Shown in pieces: positions 51,459-60,585 of a DNA stretch of 64,000 nucleotides (its first letter is position 1; each line of letters opens with the position of its first letter). This DNA is from DASUHT01 sp038230835 (lineage in GTDB: Bacteria; Actinomycetota; Thermoleophilia; Gaiellales; JAICJC01): NCBI GenBank assembly GCA_038230835.1, contig JBBRMM010000004.1, positions 180,166 through 244,165 of the forward strand, read 5' to 3'. The translations under genes were made by a program, and so were the position numbers. The notes beneath the pieces were generated by a model, which worked only from the letters and a program-made list of their open reading frames with translations, had not been told where the DNA came from and did not search any database.

Positions 51459-52180
51459 CGAAGCCCGAACACCCTGTCGGCATTGGCATCCAGCTGAGCC
51501 GCAAGCTCCCCGGGCGGCGTCCCACGCGCTCCGGCCAGCACCTCGAGGGTGAGCATCACCAGCGCCGGCCGGTTGGGGGTGCCGCGATGCGGCAGCGGCG
51601 AGAGATACGGGCTGTCCGTCTCGGCCAGCAGGCGCTCGGCCGGGACTCGTGCTGCCGCCGCGCGCAGATCGTCCGCCGACCGGTAGGTGACGTTGCCGGC
51701 GAACGAGCAGTAGTAGCCGCGGGCGATCGCATCGTCCAGTCGGCCGACCGACGAGAAGCAGTGCAGGACGACCGGCACCCGGGCTGACTCGAGCACGGCG
51801 AAGGTGTCGTCGTCGGCGTCGCGAGTGTGGATCACCAGCGGCTTGCCGGCGCGGTTGGCGATCGCGACCTGCGCCTCGAACACCCTCCGCTGCGCATCGC
51901 GCGGGGCGTGGTCGCGGTGGTAGTCCAGGCCACACTCCCCGACGGCCACCGCCCGCGGGTGCGCAAGCAGCGGCTCGATGGCGCCCGGGTCGTCCACATC
52001 GCCCGCCTCATGCGGGTGCCAGCCGACCACCGCCCAGACGCCGTCGAACCGCTCCGCCAGTGCGACCGCCTGCTCGCGGCCGACGGTCAGGATCCTGCCG
52101 ACGCCCGCCAGAGCGGCCTCGGCGACCAACTCGTCGGCCGGCTCTCGGCACGCATCGAGGTGCGCGTGAGAGTCGATCAC
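51455..52180 (-). CDS. tatD: TatD family metal-dependent hydrolase (DNase)
   Basis: 241 residues. VIDSHAHLDACREPADELV with the HxH metal pair, GECGLDYHRDHAP, VIHTRDADDD, VVLHCFSSVG, and AETDSPYLSPLPHRG. A 3'-5' DNase of repair or quality control. GTG overlaps the metG stop (GTGA). Confidence 0.95.
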   Translation of the reverse strand: MIDSHAHLDACREPADELVAEAALAGVGRILTVGREQAVALAERFDGVWAVVGWHPHEAGDVDDPGAIEPLLAHPRAVAVGECGLDYHRDHAPRDAQRRVFEAQVAIANRAGKPLVIHTRDADDDTFAVLESARVPVVLHCFSSVGRLDDAIARGYYCSFAGNVTYRSADDLRAAAARVPAERLLAETDSPYLSPLPHRGTPNRPALVMLTLEVLAGARGTPPGELAAQLDANADRVFGLR

Positions 52181-53682
52181 GCTTCGATCTTGGGGAACAG
52201 CGGCGGCGGCTGCACGACCACCGAGCCGGCCTCGAGCAGCCCCAGCCCGGCCCGCTCCCAGGCGGTCGCGCCGGGATCGCCGACCGCCGCCAGCATCGCC
52301 TCGGCCGATCCCGGGATGTACGGCCAAAGCAGCACTCCCAACGATCGCACCGCGTCGGCCAGCGTGTACAGCGTGTCGTCGAGGGCGACGGCGTCAGCCG
52401 GGTCGTCGCTGCGGGCGAGCGTCCAGGGCGCCCGCTCCTCCACGAACCGGTTGGCCGCCCGGACGAGCGTCCAGATCTGCTCCAGAGCGCCGGTCAGGTC
52501 GAACACGTCGAGCCGCTCGGCCACCGCCGCGTCGACCGCCGCCAGCGCGCTCGAGCCGGCGGGAACGCGGCCGTCGCGATAGCGGACAATCATGGCGGTG
52601 GTCCGGGAGACGAGATTGCCGAGGTCGTTCGCCAGCTCCGTCTCGTAGCGGCGCTCCAGACCCGCATTCGAGACGCCACCGTCCTGGCCGAACTGCACCT
52701 CGCGCAGCACGTAGAAGCGCAGCGCGTCGAGCCCCAGCCGCTCGATCACGGCAATCGGGTCGATGGCGTTTCCCAGCGACTTCGACATCTTGTCCTCGGA
52801 TTGGCCGACCGTCAGGTACCCGTGCACGAACAGCTTGCGCGGGGGCTCGTATCCGGCGGCCATCAGCATCGCCGGCCAGATGATGCAGTGGGCGCGCAGG
52901 ATGTCCTTGCCCAGCAGATGCAGCGAGATCGGCCAGAAGGTGTCGCTGACGTCATGGCCGAGGCCGTACTCGAGGCCGGTGCGGTAGTTGAAGAGCGCGT
53001 CCGCCCACACCCACACCACCTGCGTGTCGTCCCACGGCAGCGGGATCCCCCAGGTCTGCGTCTGGCGGGTGAACGAGACGTCCTCGAGCCCGGACTCGAT
53101 GAAGCTACGGGCCTCGTTGTAGCGCGCCCGTGGACGCACGAACGCGAGGTCGGCGTCGTACAGCTCGAGCAGCCGCGCTCCCCAGTCGGAGAGCCGAAAA
53201 AACGTGTTGCGCTCCTCGAACCACTCGACCGGCCGCTTGTGCAGGGGGCAGATGTTGCCAGGCTGGATCAGGTCGGACTCGGCGTAGTAGAGCTCGCAGC
53301 CGGTGCAATACAGGCCGGAGTAGGTGCCCTCGTACAACTGGCCCGCATCGCGCAGCTTGAGCATCAGATCCTGGACGCGGCGGGCATGCTCGGGCTCGGT
53401 GGTGCGGATGAAGTAGTCGTGGCTCGATCCGAGGATCGCGGCCAGCGCGCGGAAGCGGGCGCTCATCGCGTCGCAGAACTCCTGCGGACCGGGATATCCG
53501 GCCTCGCCGGCCGCCGTCGCCACCTTGGTGCCGTTCTCGTCGGTGCCGGTGAGGAAGAACACCTGCTCACCGCGGCGGCGGTGATGGCGAGCGAGGACGT
53601 CGGCCGCGACCGTCGTGTATGCGTGCCCCAGATGCGGATCGGAGTTCACGTAGTAGATGGGTGTTGTGACAGAGAAGGTCAT
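52177..53682 (-). CDS. metG: Methionyl-tRNA synthetase
   Basis: 501 residues. HIGH-type motif PHLGHAYTTVAADVLARH, zinc knuckle YCTGCELYYAESDLIQP then CPLHKRPVEWF, KMSKS in SEDKMSKSLGNAIDP. First gene of metG-tatD-rsmA-ispE. Start ATG 53682 with the promoter 35 bases upstream; the longer frame has no support. Confidence 0.97.
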   Translation of the reverse strand: MTFSVTTPIYYVNSDPHLGHAYTTVAADVLARHHRRRGEQVFFLTGTDENGTKVATAAGEAGYPGPQEFCDAMSARFRALAAILGSSHDYFIRTTEPEHARRVQDLMLKLRDAGQLYEGTYSGLYCTGCELYYAESDLIQPGNICPLHKRPVEWFEERNTFFRLSDWGARLLELYDADLAFVRPRARYNEARSFIESGLEDVSFTRQTQTWGIPLPWDDTQVVWVWADALFNYRTGLEYGLGHDVSDTFWPISLHLLGKDILRAHCIIWPAMLMAAGYEPPRKLFVHGYLTVGQSEDKMSKSLGNAIDPIAVIERLGLDALRFYVLREVQFGQDGGVSNAGLERRYETELANDLGNLVSRTTAMIVRYRDGRVPAGSSALAAVDAAVAERLDVFDLTGALEQIWTLVRAANRFVEERAPWTLARSDDPADAVALDDTLYTLADAVRSLGVLLWPYIPGSAEAMLAAVGDPGATAWERAGLGLLEAGSVVVQPPPLFPKIEA

Positions 53683-53716
53683 GGTCAAGTCGGGGGGTGG
53701 CAAACCCCGCGCCAAG

Positions 53717-53745
53717 AGACTATGCTCAGACGCACAGGGGTTCAA
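53717..53745 (-). promoter_or_regulatory. Promoter of the metG operon
   Basis: -35 TTGAAC (53740-53745), 17-base spacer, -10 TAGTCT (53717-53722). Confidence 0.65.
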
Positions 53746-53769
53746 TCCTACTCGGCAGCGAGGGTCGCG

Positions 53770-54078
53770 ATGGGCAGGGTCGCAAGGGACGCCACGGACG
53801 GCATCCGACGAACGACAAGGCCGACGGCAGGCGGGGTCGTGCGCAGGGTGGACGAGCTGGGGCGGATCGTGATCCCGGTCGAGATCCGCAAGCGATTCGA
53901 GATCGCGGTGCGCGACCCGCTGGAGATCAGCGTGCGCGGCGACGAGATCGTGCTCTCGCGCCCCCGCGATTCATGCGTGTTCTGCGGGAGGACCGACAAC
54001 CTGGACGCGTTCCACGGGCGTCACGTGTGCGGCGACTGCCGGCGCGGGCTGGCCGCCGATGTGGTCAGCGCCCGGTAG
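53770..54078 (+). CDS. AbrB/SpoVT-type regulator with a zinc-finger tail
   Basis: 102 residues. Swapped-hairpin AbrB domain VRRVDELGRIVIPVEIRKRF...DPLEISVRGDEIVLSRP (about residues 24-66), then CVFCGRTDNLDAF and HVCGDCRRGL, a CxxC...CxxC site, as in the AbrB-plus-zinc form of sporulation-type regulators. DNA-binding dimer or tetramer. Divergent from metG; its last 58 bases overlap rsmI. Confidence 0.88.
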   Translation: MGRVARDATDGIRRTTRPTAGGVVRRVDELGRIVIPVEIRKRFEIAVRDPLEISVRGDEIVLSRPRDSCVFCGRTDNLDAFHGRHVCGDCRRGLAADVVSAR

Positions 54079-54884
54079 AGCGCGTTACGCGGCACGCCGC
54101 TGAGCCGTGAGCCGAGGTCGGCCGCCCGCCGGGCACCCACCGCGGCGGCGAGCTCCGCCAGGGCGGCCGGATCGACCTCCCCCGGGACGGAGCTGGAGAC
54201 GGCGCCGAGCACGAGGGTGATCTCGCCGCGGGGGGAGACCGCAAACGTCTCCACCAGCTCCTCGAGTGTGCCGCGCGCGATCTGCTCGTGCAGTTTGGAC
54301 AGCTCCCGGCAGACCGCCGCCGGACGGGTCGGGGCCCGGGCCGCCAGGACGCGTAGCGACGCCGGCAGCCGTTTGGGCGACTCGAAAGCGACGATCGGCA
54401 AACCGGTCGGGTCAAGCCGATCGAGCAGCGTGTTCAGATGCGCCTTCGTGCGCGGCAGGAAGCCCGCGAACACGAACCCTCCCCCGGCCAGGCCCGACGC
54501 GACGAGTCCGGTCGTCACCGCCGACGCCCCCGGCAGCACGGTGACCACGAGCCCCGCGGAAGCCACTTCCGCGATCAGCCGCGCTCCCGGGTCGGAGACG
54601 GCCGGCATGCCGGCGTCGCTGGTGAGCACGATCCGCTGGCCGGCGCCGATCCGCTCGATCAGCTCCGCGGCCCGCGCCTGCTCGTTGTGCTCGTGCAGCG
54701 AGACGAGAGGCGCCTTGATCCCGTGGTGGGCCAGCAGTCGGCCGGTGTGGCGGGTGTCCTCGCACGCGACGGCGTCTGCGCCGCGCAACTCGTCAAGGGC
54801 CCGCAGCGTGATATCGGCCAGGTGGCCGATCGGGGTCGGACAGACGACCAGCGCGGCATGCGGATCCCCAGCCGCGGCGCTCAC
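54021..54884 (-). CDS. rsmI: 16S rRNA (cytidine-1402-2'-O)-methyltransferase
   Basis: 287 residues. VVCPTPIGHLADITLRALDE, ACEDTRHTGRLL, TSDAGMPAVSDPGARLI, GFLPRT and FESPKRLPASL, all RsmI marks. GTG start overlaps the ROK stop (GTGA). Confidence 0.95.
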   Translation of the reverse strand: MSAAAGDPHAALVVCPTPIGHLADITLRALDELRGADAVACEDTRHTGRLLAHHGIKAPLVSLHEHNEQARAAELIERIGAGQRIVLTSDAGMPAVSDPGARLIAEVASAGLVVTVLPGASAVTTGLVASGLAGGGFVFAGFLPRTKAHLNTLLDRLDPTGLPIVAFESPKRLPASLRVLAARAPTRPAAVCRELSKLHEQIARGTLEELVETFAVSPRGEITLVLGAVSSSVPGEVDPAALAELAAAVGARRAADLGSRLSGVPRNALYRALTTSAASPRRQSPHT

Positions 54885-55828
54885 AGGACGAGGGCGGCGG
54901 CGCCCAGGACGCCCGCCCCGTTGCCCAACTCGGCGGGGACGATCTTGACAACGTCCCACGGCGGGCGCAGCGCCCGCGCGCCCGCCTCGGCACGTGCAGG
55001 AGCGAGGATCAGCTCCCCTGCGGAGGCGATGCCGCCGCCGATCACCACCAGCTCGGGATTGAACACGTTGACGTAGTTGGCGATGCCGACGCCCAGGTGC
55101 CGGCCCACCCGCGCGAGCGCATCGACACAGTCGGGATCGCCGGCCAGTCCGTTGTCGATCACGTAGCGCGCATCCACCCGGGTGCCCGCGGCGAACGCGC
55201 GTGCCAGCGGCCCCCGCGGATTCGCGTCCGCCACCTCGGACGCCGCGTGCACCAGCCCGGATGCCGACGCCAGCGCCTCGAGGCAGCCGTGGTTGGGGCA
55301 GTGGCCCTGGCAGCGCGGCCCATGCTCGTCGATCACCATGTGGCCCAGCTCGCCGCCGTACCCGGTGGCCCCGTGGTACAGCTCGCCGTTCAGCACCAGC
55401 CCGCCTCCGACCCCGGTGCCGAGCGTGAGCATGACCACGTCGCGGGCACCGTGACCGGCGCCGATCCGTACCTCCGCCAGGCAGGCCACATTGGCGTCGT
55501 TGTCGATCTTCACCGGGACTCCCAGCCTGCGCGTCATCTCGTCGACGAACGGCAGGTCGACGATCGGGACGTTGATCGAGTCGGCCACCCGGCCGCTGCG
55601 CTGGTCGATCTGCGAGGGCAGCCCGAAGCCGACGGCGGGCACCGCGGTGGATCCCCGCACGCCGGCCACCAGCCGCTCGATCGAGTTCAGCAGCGCGCCC
55701 TGGCTGGAAGTGTCGGTGGGCACCGCGTCGTGAGCCAGCAGCTCGTAGGCGGGCGACACCAGGCCCGCCTTGACGGTGGTGCCTCCCAGATCGACGCCGA
55801 CCACCGCAGATTTGGAGGATTCCAACAT
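54881..55828 (-). CDS. ROK-family sugar kinase (glucokinase-like)
   Basis: 315 residues. Phosphate loop AVVGVDLGGTTVKAGLVSP, LTLGTGVGGGLVLNG, and the ROK zinc motif GHMVIDEHGPRCQGHCPNHG with CLEALAS next. Phosphorylates glucose or another hexose. The ATG at 55828 is ten bases after TATGTT; an ATG five codons upstream at 55843 lies in that box and is less likely. Confidence 0.9.
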   Translation of the reverse strand: MLESSKSAVVGVDLGGTTVKAGLVSPAYELLAHDAVPTDTSSQGALLNSIERLVAGVRGSTAVPAVGFGLPSQIDQRSGRVADSINVPIVDLPFVDEMTRRLGVPVKIDNDANVACLAEVRIGAGHGARDVVMLTLGTGVGGGLVLNGELYHGATGYGGELGHMVIDEHGPRCQGHCPNHGCLEALASASGLVHAASEVADANPRGPLARAFAAGTRVDARYVIDNGLAGDPDCVDALARVGRHLGVGIANYVNVFNPELVVIGGGIASAGELILAPARAEAGARALRPPWDVVKIVPAELGNGAGVLGAAALVL

Positions 55829-55837
55829 GTGGGTGGC

Positions 55838-55844
55838 TAACATA
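55838..55844. promoter_or_regulatory. Shared bidirectional -10 box (TAACATA)
   Basis: Plus TAACAT (55838-55843) is six bases before the LCP GTG; minus TATGTT (55844-55839) is ten bases before the ROK ATG. Confidence 0.5.
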
Positions 55845-55849
55845 CCGGG

Positions 55850-57034
55850 GTGTCGGAGCCGAAACCGCCCAAGCCCTTCCGCACCTATCGCGGGGGGAGA
55901 TCCGGCAGCGACCCAGAGTCCGCGCGGTTCGACTTCAGCGGCGGCCGGGCGGAAACCATCGGCGCACCGCGGACGCCCGAGGGGCTGCAGGCCCCGGACA
56001 TGCGCCGGTTGCCGGGCAGGCCGGTCGCAACGCCCGGCGCGACGCCTCCCCGCCGCCGGAGGCGGATCGGCTGGAAGCGCGGGATCGCCCTGGGGATGGC
56101 GGTGGTGCTGATCGCGCTGGCGGGGTGGGTATACCTCGGCTACCGAGCCTTCGCGGGTGAGATGGCAAACGCCAACAAACGTGTCGGCGCGCGGACGCGG
56201 GCCGCACTCGCCCCCGGCGGCGACATCTTCACCACCCCCACGATCAGCCTCATCATGGGCAGCGACAGCCGCACGTCGAATGCCGTCGCCGGCGCCCGCT
56301 CGGACTCGATCCTGCTCGTGCGCACCGACCCCGGCAAGCACCTGGTGTCGATGCTGTCGATCCCTCGAGACCTCTACGTCCCGATCCCCGGCCACGGCCG
56401 GTCGAAAATCAACGCCGCCTTTTCGTGGGGCGGCCCGCCACTTCTGATCCATACCATCGACAACCTCACCAGCCTGAGGGTGAACCACGTCGTGCTCGTC
56501 GACTTCAAGGGGTTTCGGGAACTGATCGACTCGCTCGGCGGCGTCACCGTGGTCAACCCCTACCCGGTGATCTCGTCGCAGAAGTTCGACGGCTTCCTGT
56601 GGCACTTCAAGAAAGGGACGATCCATCTCGACGGCCGCCACGCACTCGCCTACGCGCGGATCCGGCACACCACCAACCCCCGCGACTCGGACATCACCCG
56701 CGAGCAGCGCCAGCAGCGCGTGATGCAGGCGCTCGCCCATCAGCTCGCCCAGCCCTCCAACATCTTCAACCTGCCGTCGATCGGCCGCGCCATCGCGCGG
56801 CCGCTCGCCACCGACCTGAACGCCACCGACATGCTCGCGCTGGCGTGGGTCAAGTTCCGCGCCGGCCGCACCCTGGAATGCCATCTGGGCGGCACCCCGC
56901 AGGTGATCGGCGGCCAGGACGTGCTGTCGTCGGTGCCGCAGAACCGCCTGGTGGTGGGCATGTTCCTCGGCAGCGCGGCCCCGATACCGGCCCCCGCAAG
57001 CCAGCTCTACGCGCCGGGCTGCATCGTCAAGTAG
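55850..57034 (+). CDS. LytR-CpsA-Psr (LCP) family cell-wall ligase
   Basis: 394 residues: long basic/Pro cytosolic tail, one membrane helix (GIALGMAVVLIALAGWVYLG, about residues 79-98), then the LCP domain with IMGSDSRTSNAVAGARSDSI, SIPRDLYVPIPGHGRSKINA and HALAYARIRHT. It transfers polyprenyl-linked glycopolymers to peptidoglycan outside the cell. Confidence 0.93.
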   Translation: MSEPKPPKPFRTYRGGRSGSDPESARFDFSGGRAETIGAPRTPEGLQAPDMRRLPGRPVATPGATPPRRRRRIGWKRGIALGMAVVLIALAGWVYLGYRAFAGEMANANKRVGARTRAALAPGGDIFTTPTISLIMGSDSRTSNAVAGARSDSILLVRTDPGKHLVSMLSIPRDLYVPIPGHGRSKINAAFSWGGPPLLIHTIDNLTSLRVNHVVLVDFKGFRELIDSLGGVTVVNPYPVISSQKFDGFLWHFKKGTIHLDGRHALAYARIRHTTNPRDSDITREQRQQRVMQALAHQLAQPSNIFNLPSIGRAIARPLATDLNATDMLALAWVKFRAGRTLECHLGGTPQVIGGQDVLSSVPQNRLVVGMFLGSAAPIPAPASQLYAPGCIVK

Positions 57035-57049
57035 CACCACGCACGGAGG

Positions 57050-57367
57050 CTACGCCTCGGCGGCCTTCTTGCTCTCCCCGCCGCCGGACGAGCCGGATTC
57101 CGTGGGCTTCTTCGAGTCGCCGCCCCCCGAATCGGAGTTCGACTTCGATTCGCCGGAATCGGTCTTCGAGTCCGCTGCGGCCGACTTCTTCGCCCGGCCG
57201 TAGTCGGTGGAGTAGAACCCGGAGCCCTTGAAGTGGATCGCGACCGGGTGCAGCACCCGCCGGGCCGGGGCGCCGCACTGCTCACACGCGGTCAGCGCCT
57301 CGTCGGTGAACTTCTGCAGCACCTCGAATCGATGCTCGTTCTCGCAGCGATACTCGTAGATCGGCAT
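57050..57367 (-). CDS. FmdB-family zinc-ribbon protein
   Basis: 105 residues. MPIYEYRCENEHRFEVLQKF with CEQCGAPARRVLHP; the first half-site is Cys-x3-His instead of the usual CxxC. FKGSGFYSTDYG is family-typical. The second half is a low-complexity Ser/Lys/Gly/Glu tail. TATACT (57377-57382, minus) is nine bases before the ATG, and a CIRCE-like site lies just upstream. Confidence 0.9.
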   Translation of the reverse strand: MPIYEYRCENEHRFEVLQKFTDEALTACEQCGAPARRVLHPVAIHFKGSGFYSTDYGRAKKSAAADSKTDSGESKSNSDSGGGDSKKPTESGSSGGGESKKAAEA

Positions 57368-57393
57368 AGCAGACTCAGTATACCGCGGTGCCG

Positions 57394-57420
57394 TTGGCAC
57401 ACTCTCGCCGAGAGTGCCAA
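57394..57420. promoter_or_regulatory. CIRCE-like HrcA operator
   Basis: TTGGCACAC-N9-GAGTGCCAA: two nine-base half-sites with a nine-base spacer, one mismatch to a perfect TTGGCACTC/GAGTGCCAA, close to CIRCE (TTAGCACTC-N9-GAGTGCTAA). It covers the -35 region of the FmdB promoter. Confidence 0.65.
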
Positions 57421-57524
57421 CGGTCACCCCGAGCCTTGGCATCAACGGCTGCGGGGGAGCCCAACGATGCGGCCGGGCGACTCGCCAAGGGGGGCCAAAA
57501 GGCCCGTCCGATAGCATCCGCCGG

Positions 57525-58727
57525 ATGCGGATCGCGATCGTGACCGACTTCTACTACCCGCTGCTGGGCGGCATCACCGAGCACGTCGACGGACAGGCGC
57601 GGGCGCTCACGGAGCTCGGACACGAGGTCACCGTGGTGACCGGGAACCTGCTTCGCCGCCCGGCCGCCGCCGACGACGACATGGCCGTCCCGGAGCCGAC
57701 CTTCGAGATCGTCCGACTGGGCTGGTCGGTGCCGCTGTACGTCCCGTTCTGGGGCAATCACGCCCAGACCCAGCACACCTACCACCCCCGGCTGGGCCGC
57801 AAGCTGGGGACGCTGTTCCGCGAGCGCCGGTTCGACGTGGTGCACGTGCACGCGCCTTACAATCCACCGTTTCCGGCCTGGGGGATCGCCCAGACGCCGT
57901 ACGACGCGCTGTCGGTGGCGACCTTCCACTCGGTCTTCCCGGCCACGTCCGGGATGGACATCGAAGCGGCGTGGATCAGGCCCTGGATCGAGCGTCTGGA
58001 CGGGCGGATCTGCGTCAGCGAGGCGTGCATCGGGTCGCTGGCCCCGTACTTCCCGTACGCCTACCACGTGATCCCCAACGGGATCGACACCGCGCACTTC
58101 TCGCCCGAGGCGGAGCCCGTGCGCGAGTTGCTGGGCGACCACCAGAACATCGTCTTCATCGGCCGTTTCGATCCCCGCAACGGGCTCGACACCATGATCG
58201 AGGCCTACCGGCTGCTGCATCGCGAACGTGGCCTGGGCGTGCGTCTGATCGTGGTCGGCGACGGCCCGTTGCGCGCGAGGTACGAGCGCCAGGTGACCGA
58301 CGACCTGCGCCCCGGGGTGCACTTCGCCGGGAGGCTGAACCGCAGCCGGCCCAACTACCTGGTCACCGGCGACGTGTTCTGCACGCCCTGCAACCGGGCG
58401 TCGTTCGGCATGGTGCTGGTGGAGGCGATGAGCTGCGGCAGGGCCATCGCCGCCAGCAGGATCTCGGGCTTCCAGCTGGTCATGGAGCACGGGCGGCAGG
58501 GCTACCTGGTCGATCCCGCCGACTCGGCGGAGCGGTTCGCGGCGGCCCTCGCCGACCTGCTCGACGACGGGCAGCGGCGTGCGGCGATGGCCGCCGAGGG
58601 CCGCCGCACCGCACTCGAGCGGTATGCGTGGCCGCGGGTCGCACAGCAGCTCGAGACCTACTACACCGACCTCATCGCGGGTAGGCAGCCGACGTGGGCA
58701 AACGCGAAGTCATCGCTCGTTTCGTAG
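57525..58727 (+). CDS. Glycosyltransferase family 4
   Basis: 400 residues, GT-B fold. N-terminal MRIAIVTDFYYPLLGGITEH, donor-site VIPNGIDTAHFSPEAEP, IGRFDPRNGLDTMIEAY, and the E-x7-E motif region FGMVLVEAMSCGRAIAAS. Resembles PimB/PimC-like mannosyltransferases; sugar unknown. TAGCAT (57512-57517) seven bases before the ATG. Overlaps the next gene by 34 bases. Confidence 0.92.
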   Translation: MRIAIVTDFYYPLLGGITEHVDGQARALTELGHEVTVVTGNLLRRPAAADDDMAVPEPTFEIVRLGWSVPLYVPFWGNHAQTQHTYHPRLGRKLGTLFRERRFDVVHVHAPYNPPFPAWGIAQTPYDALSVATFHSVFPATSGMDIEAAWIRPWIERLDGRICVSEACIGSLAPYFPYAYHVIPNGIDTAHFSPEAEPVRELLGDHQNIVFIGRFDPRNGLDTMIEAYRLLHRERGLGVRLIVVGDGPLRARYERQVTDDLRPGVHFAGRLNRSRPNYLVTGDVFCTPCNRASFGMVLVEAMSCGRAIAASRISGFQLVMEHGRQGYLVDPADSAERFAAALADLLDDGQRRAAMAAEGRRTALERYAWPRVAQQLETYYTDLIAGRQPTWANAKSSLVS

Positions 58728-60559
58728 CCGCGTCCTGCGCGTGGGTGGTGACCGCCGCGATCGTCGGCGAGCAGCTGCCGAAGACCTACGGGCGCCTGCT
58801 CGTGGGTTCGGCGCTGCTGGCCCTGATCGCCTGGGCATGGGCGACCTTCAGCCCCAACGCACCGGTGTTCGGCCGCGTGATCGGCCCCGGTGTCGCACCC
58901 GGCCGGCAGATCGCGATCACGTTCGACGACGGGCCGAGCCTGGAATGGACGCCGCGCGTTCTGGAGGTACTGCGCGAGAGCGGCGTGCGGGCGACCTTCT
59001 TCTGCCTCGGACGCAACGTGCGCGCCCACCCCGAGCTCGCGCGGCGGATCGTGGAGGACGGGCACGAGTTGGCCAGCCACGGCGACGACCATTCGCTGCT
59101 GGCACTCGCGGGGCCCAGGCAGATCGCGCACCAGTTGCGGACTGCGGAGGCGTCGCTGCACGAGGCCGCCGGCGACCGGGTGACACGGCTGTTCCGCACC
59201 CCGCACGGGTTTCGCAGTCCGTTCGTCGTCCGCGTCGCGCGCGAGCTCGGCTACCGGGTGGTCGGGTGGCGGGGGACGATCTTCGACACGGCCCGCCCCG
59301 GCGTCCCCACGATCGTGGCCCGCTGCGCATCCGTGCTGGAGCCGGGCACCATCCTGCTGCTGCACGACGGCGACGGATCGGGCGCCGACGGCGACCGCAG
59401 CCAGACCGTGGCAGCTCTTCCGGCCATCATCGCCACTGCCCGCGAGCGCGGCCTCGAGTTCGTGCCCGTGTCGACGCTCGCCGAGCAGCTGCGGCCGCAC
59501 CGGCGGCGGGCACTCAAGGCCGGCGCGGGTGCGCTCGCCGTGGCGGTGCTCGTGTTCGCCCTGTCCCAGAGGTTCAGCTTCGGGGTGGTGGCCGACGTGT
59601 TCACCCACGCGCGAGTGGGGTTCGTCCTGCTCGCGCTGGCCGCAAACCTCGGGTCGGTGGCGGCCAAGGCGCTCACCTGGCAGGCGGCGCTGGATGCGAT
59701 CGAAGACGACCACGGTGAGCGCACGATCGACGCCTCCCTGCGCGATGTGGTGCCGGCGATCTTCGTCGGCTTTCTCCTCAACACGATCCTGTTCGCCCGG
59801 TTGGGCGAGGTGGCGCGGGTGACCGTCCTGCGGCGCAGGCTGGGGGCGCGGGGAGTCGACCTGCCGGTCTCGACCGCGGTCGGCACCCTGGTCACCGAGC
59901 AGATCCTGTCCGGGCTCACCCTGATCGCGGTACTGGTGGGCATCATCATCTACGTACCCGTGCCCCGTCAGGCGGTCAACCTGCTGGCCGTGCTGTCCGG
60001 GGTGATTCTGTTCGTTGGGGCTGTGGCGGCGGGAATCGAGCTGTGGGCGCGGGTCCGCCGCCATCGGATGCCGACGACCAAAGACGACGCCTACGTCGAA
60101 CGCTGGTGGCACCTGCTGGGCATCGGCTTCACCTCGACCGTCCAGTCGCTGCGCCAGGGGCAGGCGATCTTCCGCCGACCGCGGCTGCTGGCGTGGGGGC
60201 TCGCCACGTCGACGCTCTCGTGGCTCGCGCAGCTGGCGGGGATATTCTGGGCCATGCGGGCGTATCACATCGAGCTCGGGGTGGGTGCCGCAGGGGTGGT
60301 GTTCCTGGCGTCGAATCTGGTCCAGCTGTTCCCGATCACACCGGGCAATCTGGGTGTCTTCCAGGGTGTCACCGCCGGTGGACTGAGCGTGCTGTACAAC
60401 GTCGACCCCAACTCCGCGGTCACCTTCTCGATCGGGCTGCAGCTGATCGAGGCGCTGCTCGGTGTCGGCGTCGGCTTCGTCTTCCTGTCGATGGAAGGGC
60501 TGTCGCTGGGCGCGCTGCGCCGCCAGGTCGAGAAGGACGGCAAGCCATCCGGCGCCTGA
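58694..60559 (+). CDS. Polysaccharide deacetylase fused to UPF0104-type flippase
   Basis: 621 residues. Two N-terminal helices, then a NodB domain (residues about 70-280): ITFDDGPS (Asp77/78), zinc His129 and His133 in LASHGDDHSLL, FRTPHGFRSP, and TILLLHDGDG. Residues about 285-605 form a six-to-eight-helix UPF0104/lysylphosphatidylglycerol-synthetase-TM-like domain (FLLNTILFARLGEVARV, LFPITPGNLGVFQGV). The fusion suggests deacetylation coupled to lipid or lipid-linked-sugar movement. GTG start inside the GT gene end. Confidence 0.88.
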   Translation: MGKREVIARFVAASCAWVVTAAIVGEQLPKTYGRLLVGSALLALIAWAWATFSPNAPVFGRVIGPGVAPGRQIAITFDDGPSLEWTPRVLEVLRESGVRATFFCLGRNVRAHPELARRIVEDGHELASHGDDHSLLALAGPRQIAHQLRTAEASLHEAAGDRVTRLFRTPHGFRSPFVVRVARELGYRVVGWRGTIFDTARPGVPTIVARCASVLEPGTILLLHDGDGSGADGDRSQTVAALPAIIATARERGLEFVPVSTLAEQLRPHRRRALKAGAGALAVAVLVFALSQRFSFGVVADVFTHARVGFVLLALAANLGSVAAKALTWQAALDAIEDDHGERTIDASLRDVVPAIFVGFLLNTILFARLGEVARVTVLRRRLGARGVDLPVSTAVGTLVTEQILSGLTLIAVLVGIIIYVPVPRQAVNLLAVLSGVILFVGAVAAGIELWARVRRHRMPTTKDDAYVERWWHLLGIGFTSTVQSLRQGQAIFRRPRLLAWGLATSTLSWLAQLAGIFWAMRAYHIELGVGAAGVVFLASNLVQLFPITPGNLGVFQGVTAGGLSVLYNVDPNSAVTFSIGLQLIEALLGVGVGFVFLSMEGLSLGALRRQVEKDGKPSGA

Positions 60560-60585
60560 TCGCGCTCTGCCTCGGTGCGCTGACG

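Noticed and set aside
55829..57040. Long upstream extension of the ROK kinase frame
   Set aside because: Antisense to the LCP gene; the kinase N-terminus and its -10 box fix the start at 55828.
57394..57420. Inverted repeat as a transcription terminator
   Set aside because: It lies upstream of both flanking genes, so it cannot end either transcript; the 9-9-9 form fits an operator.
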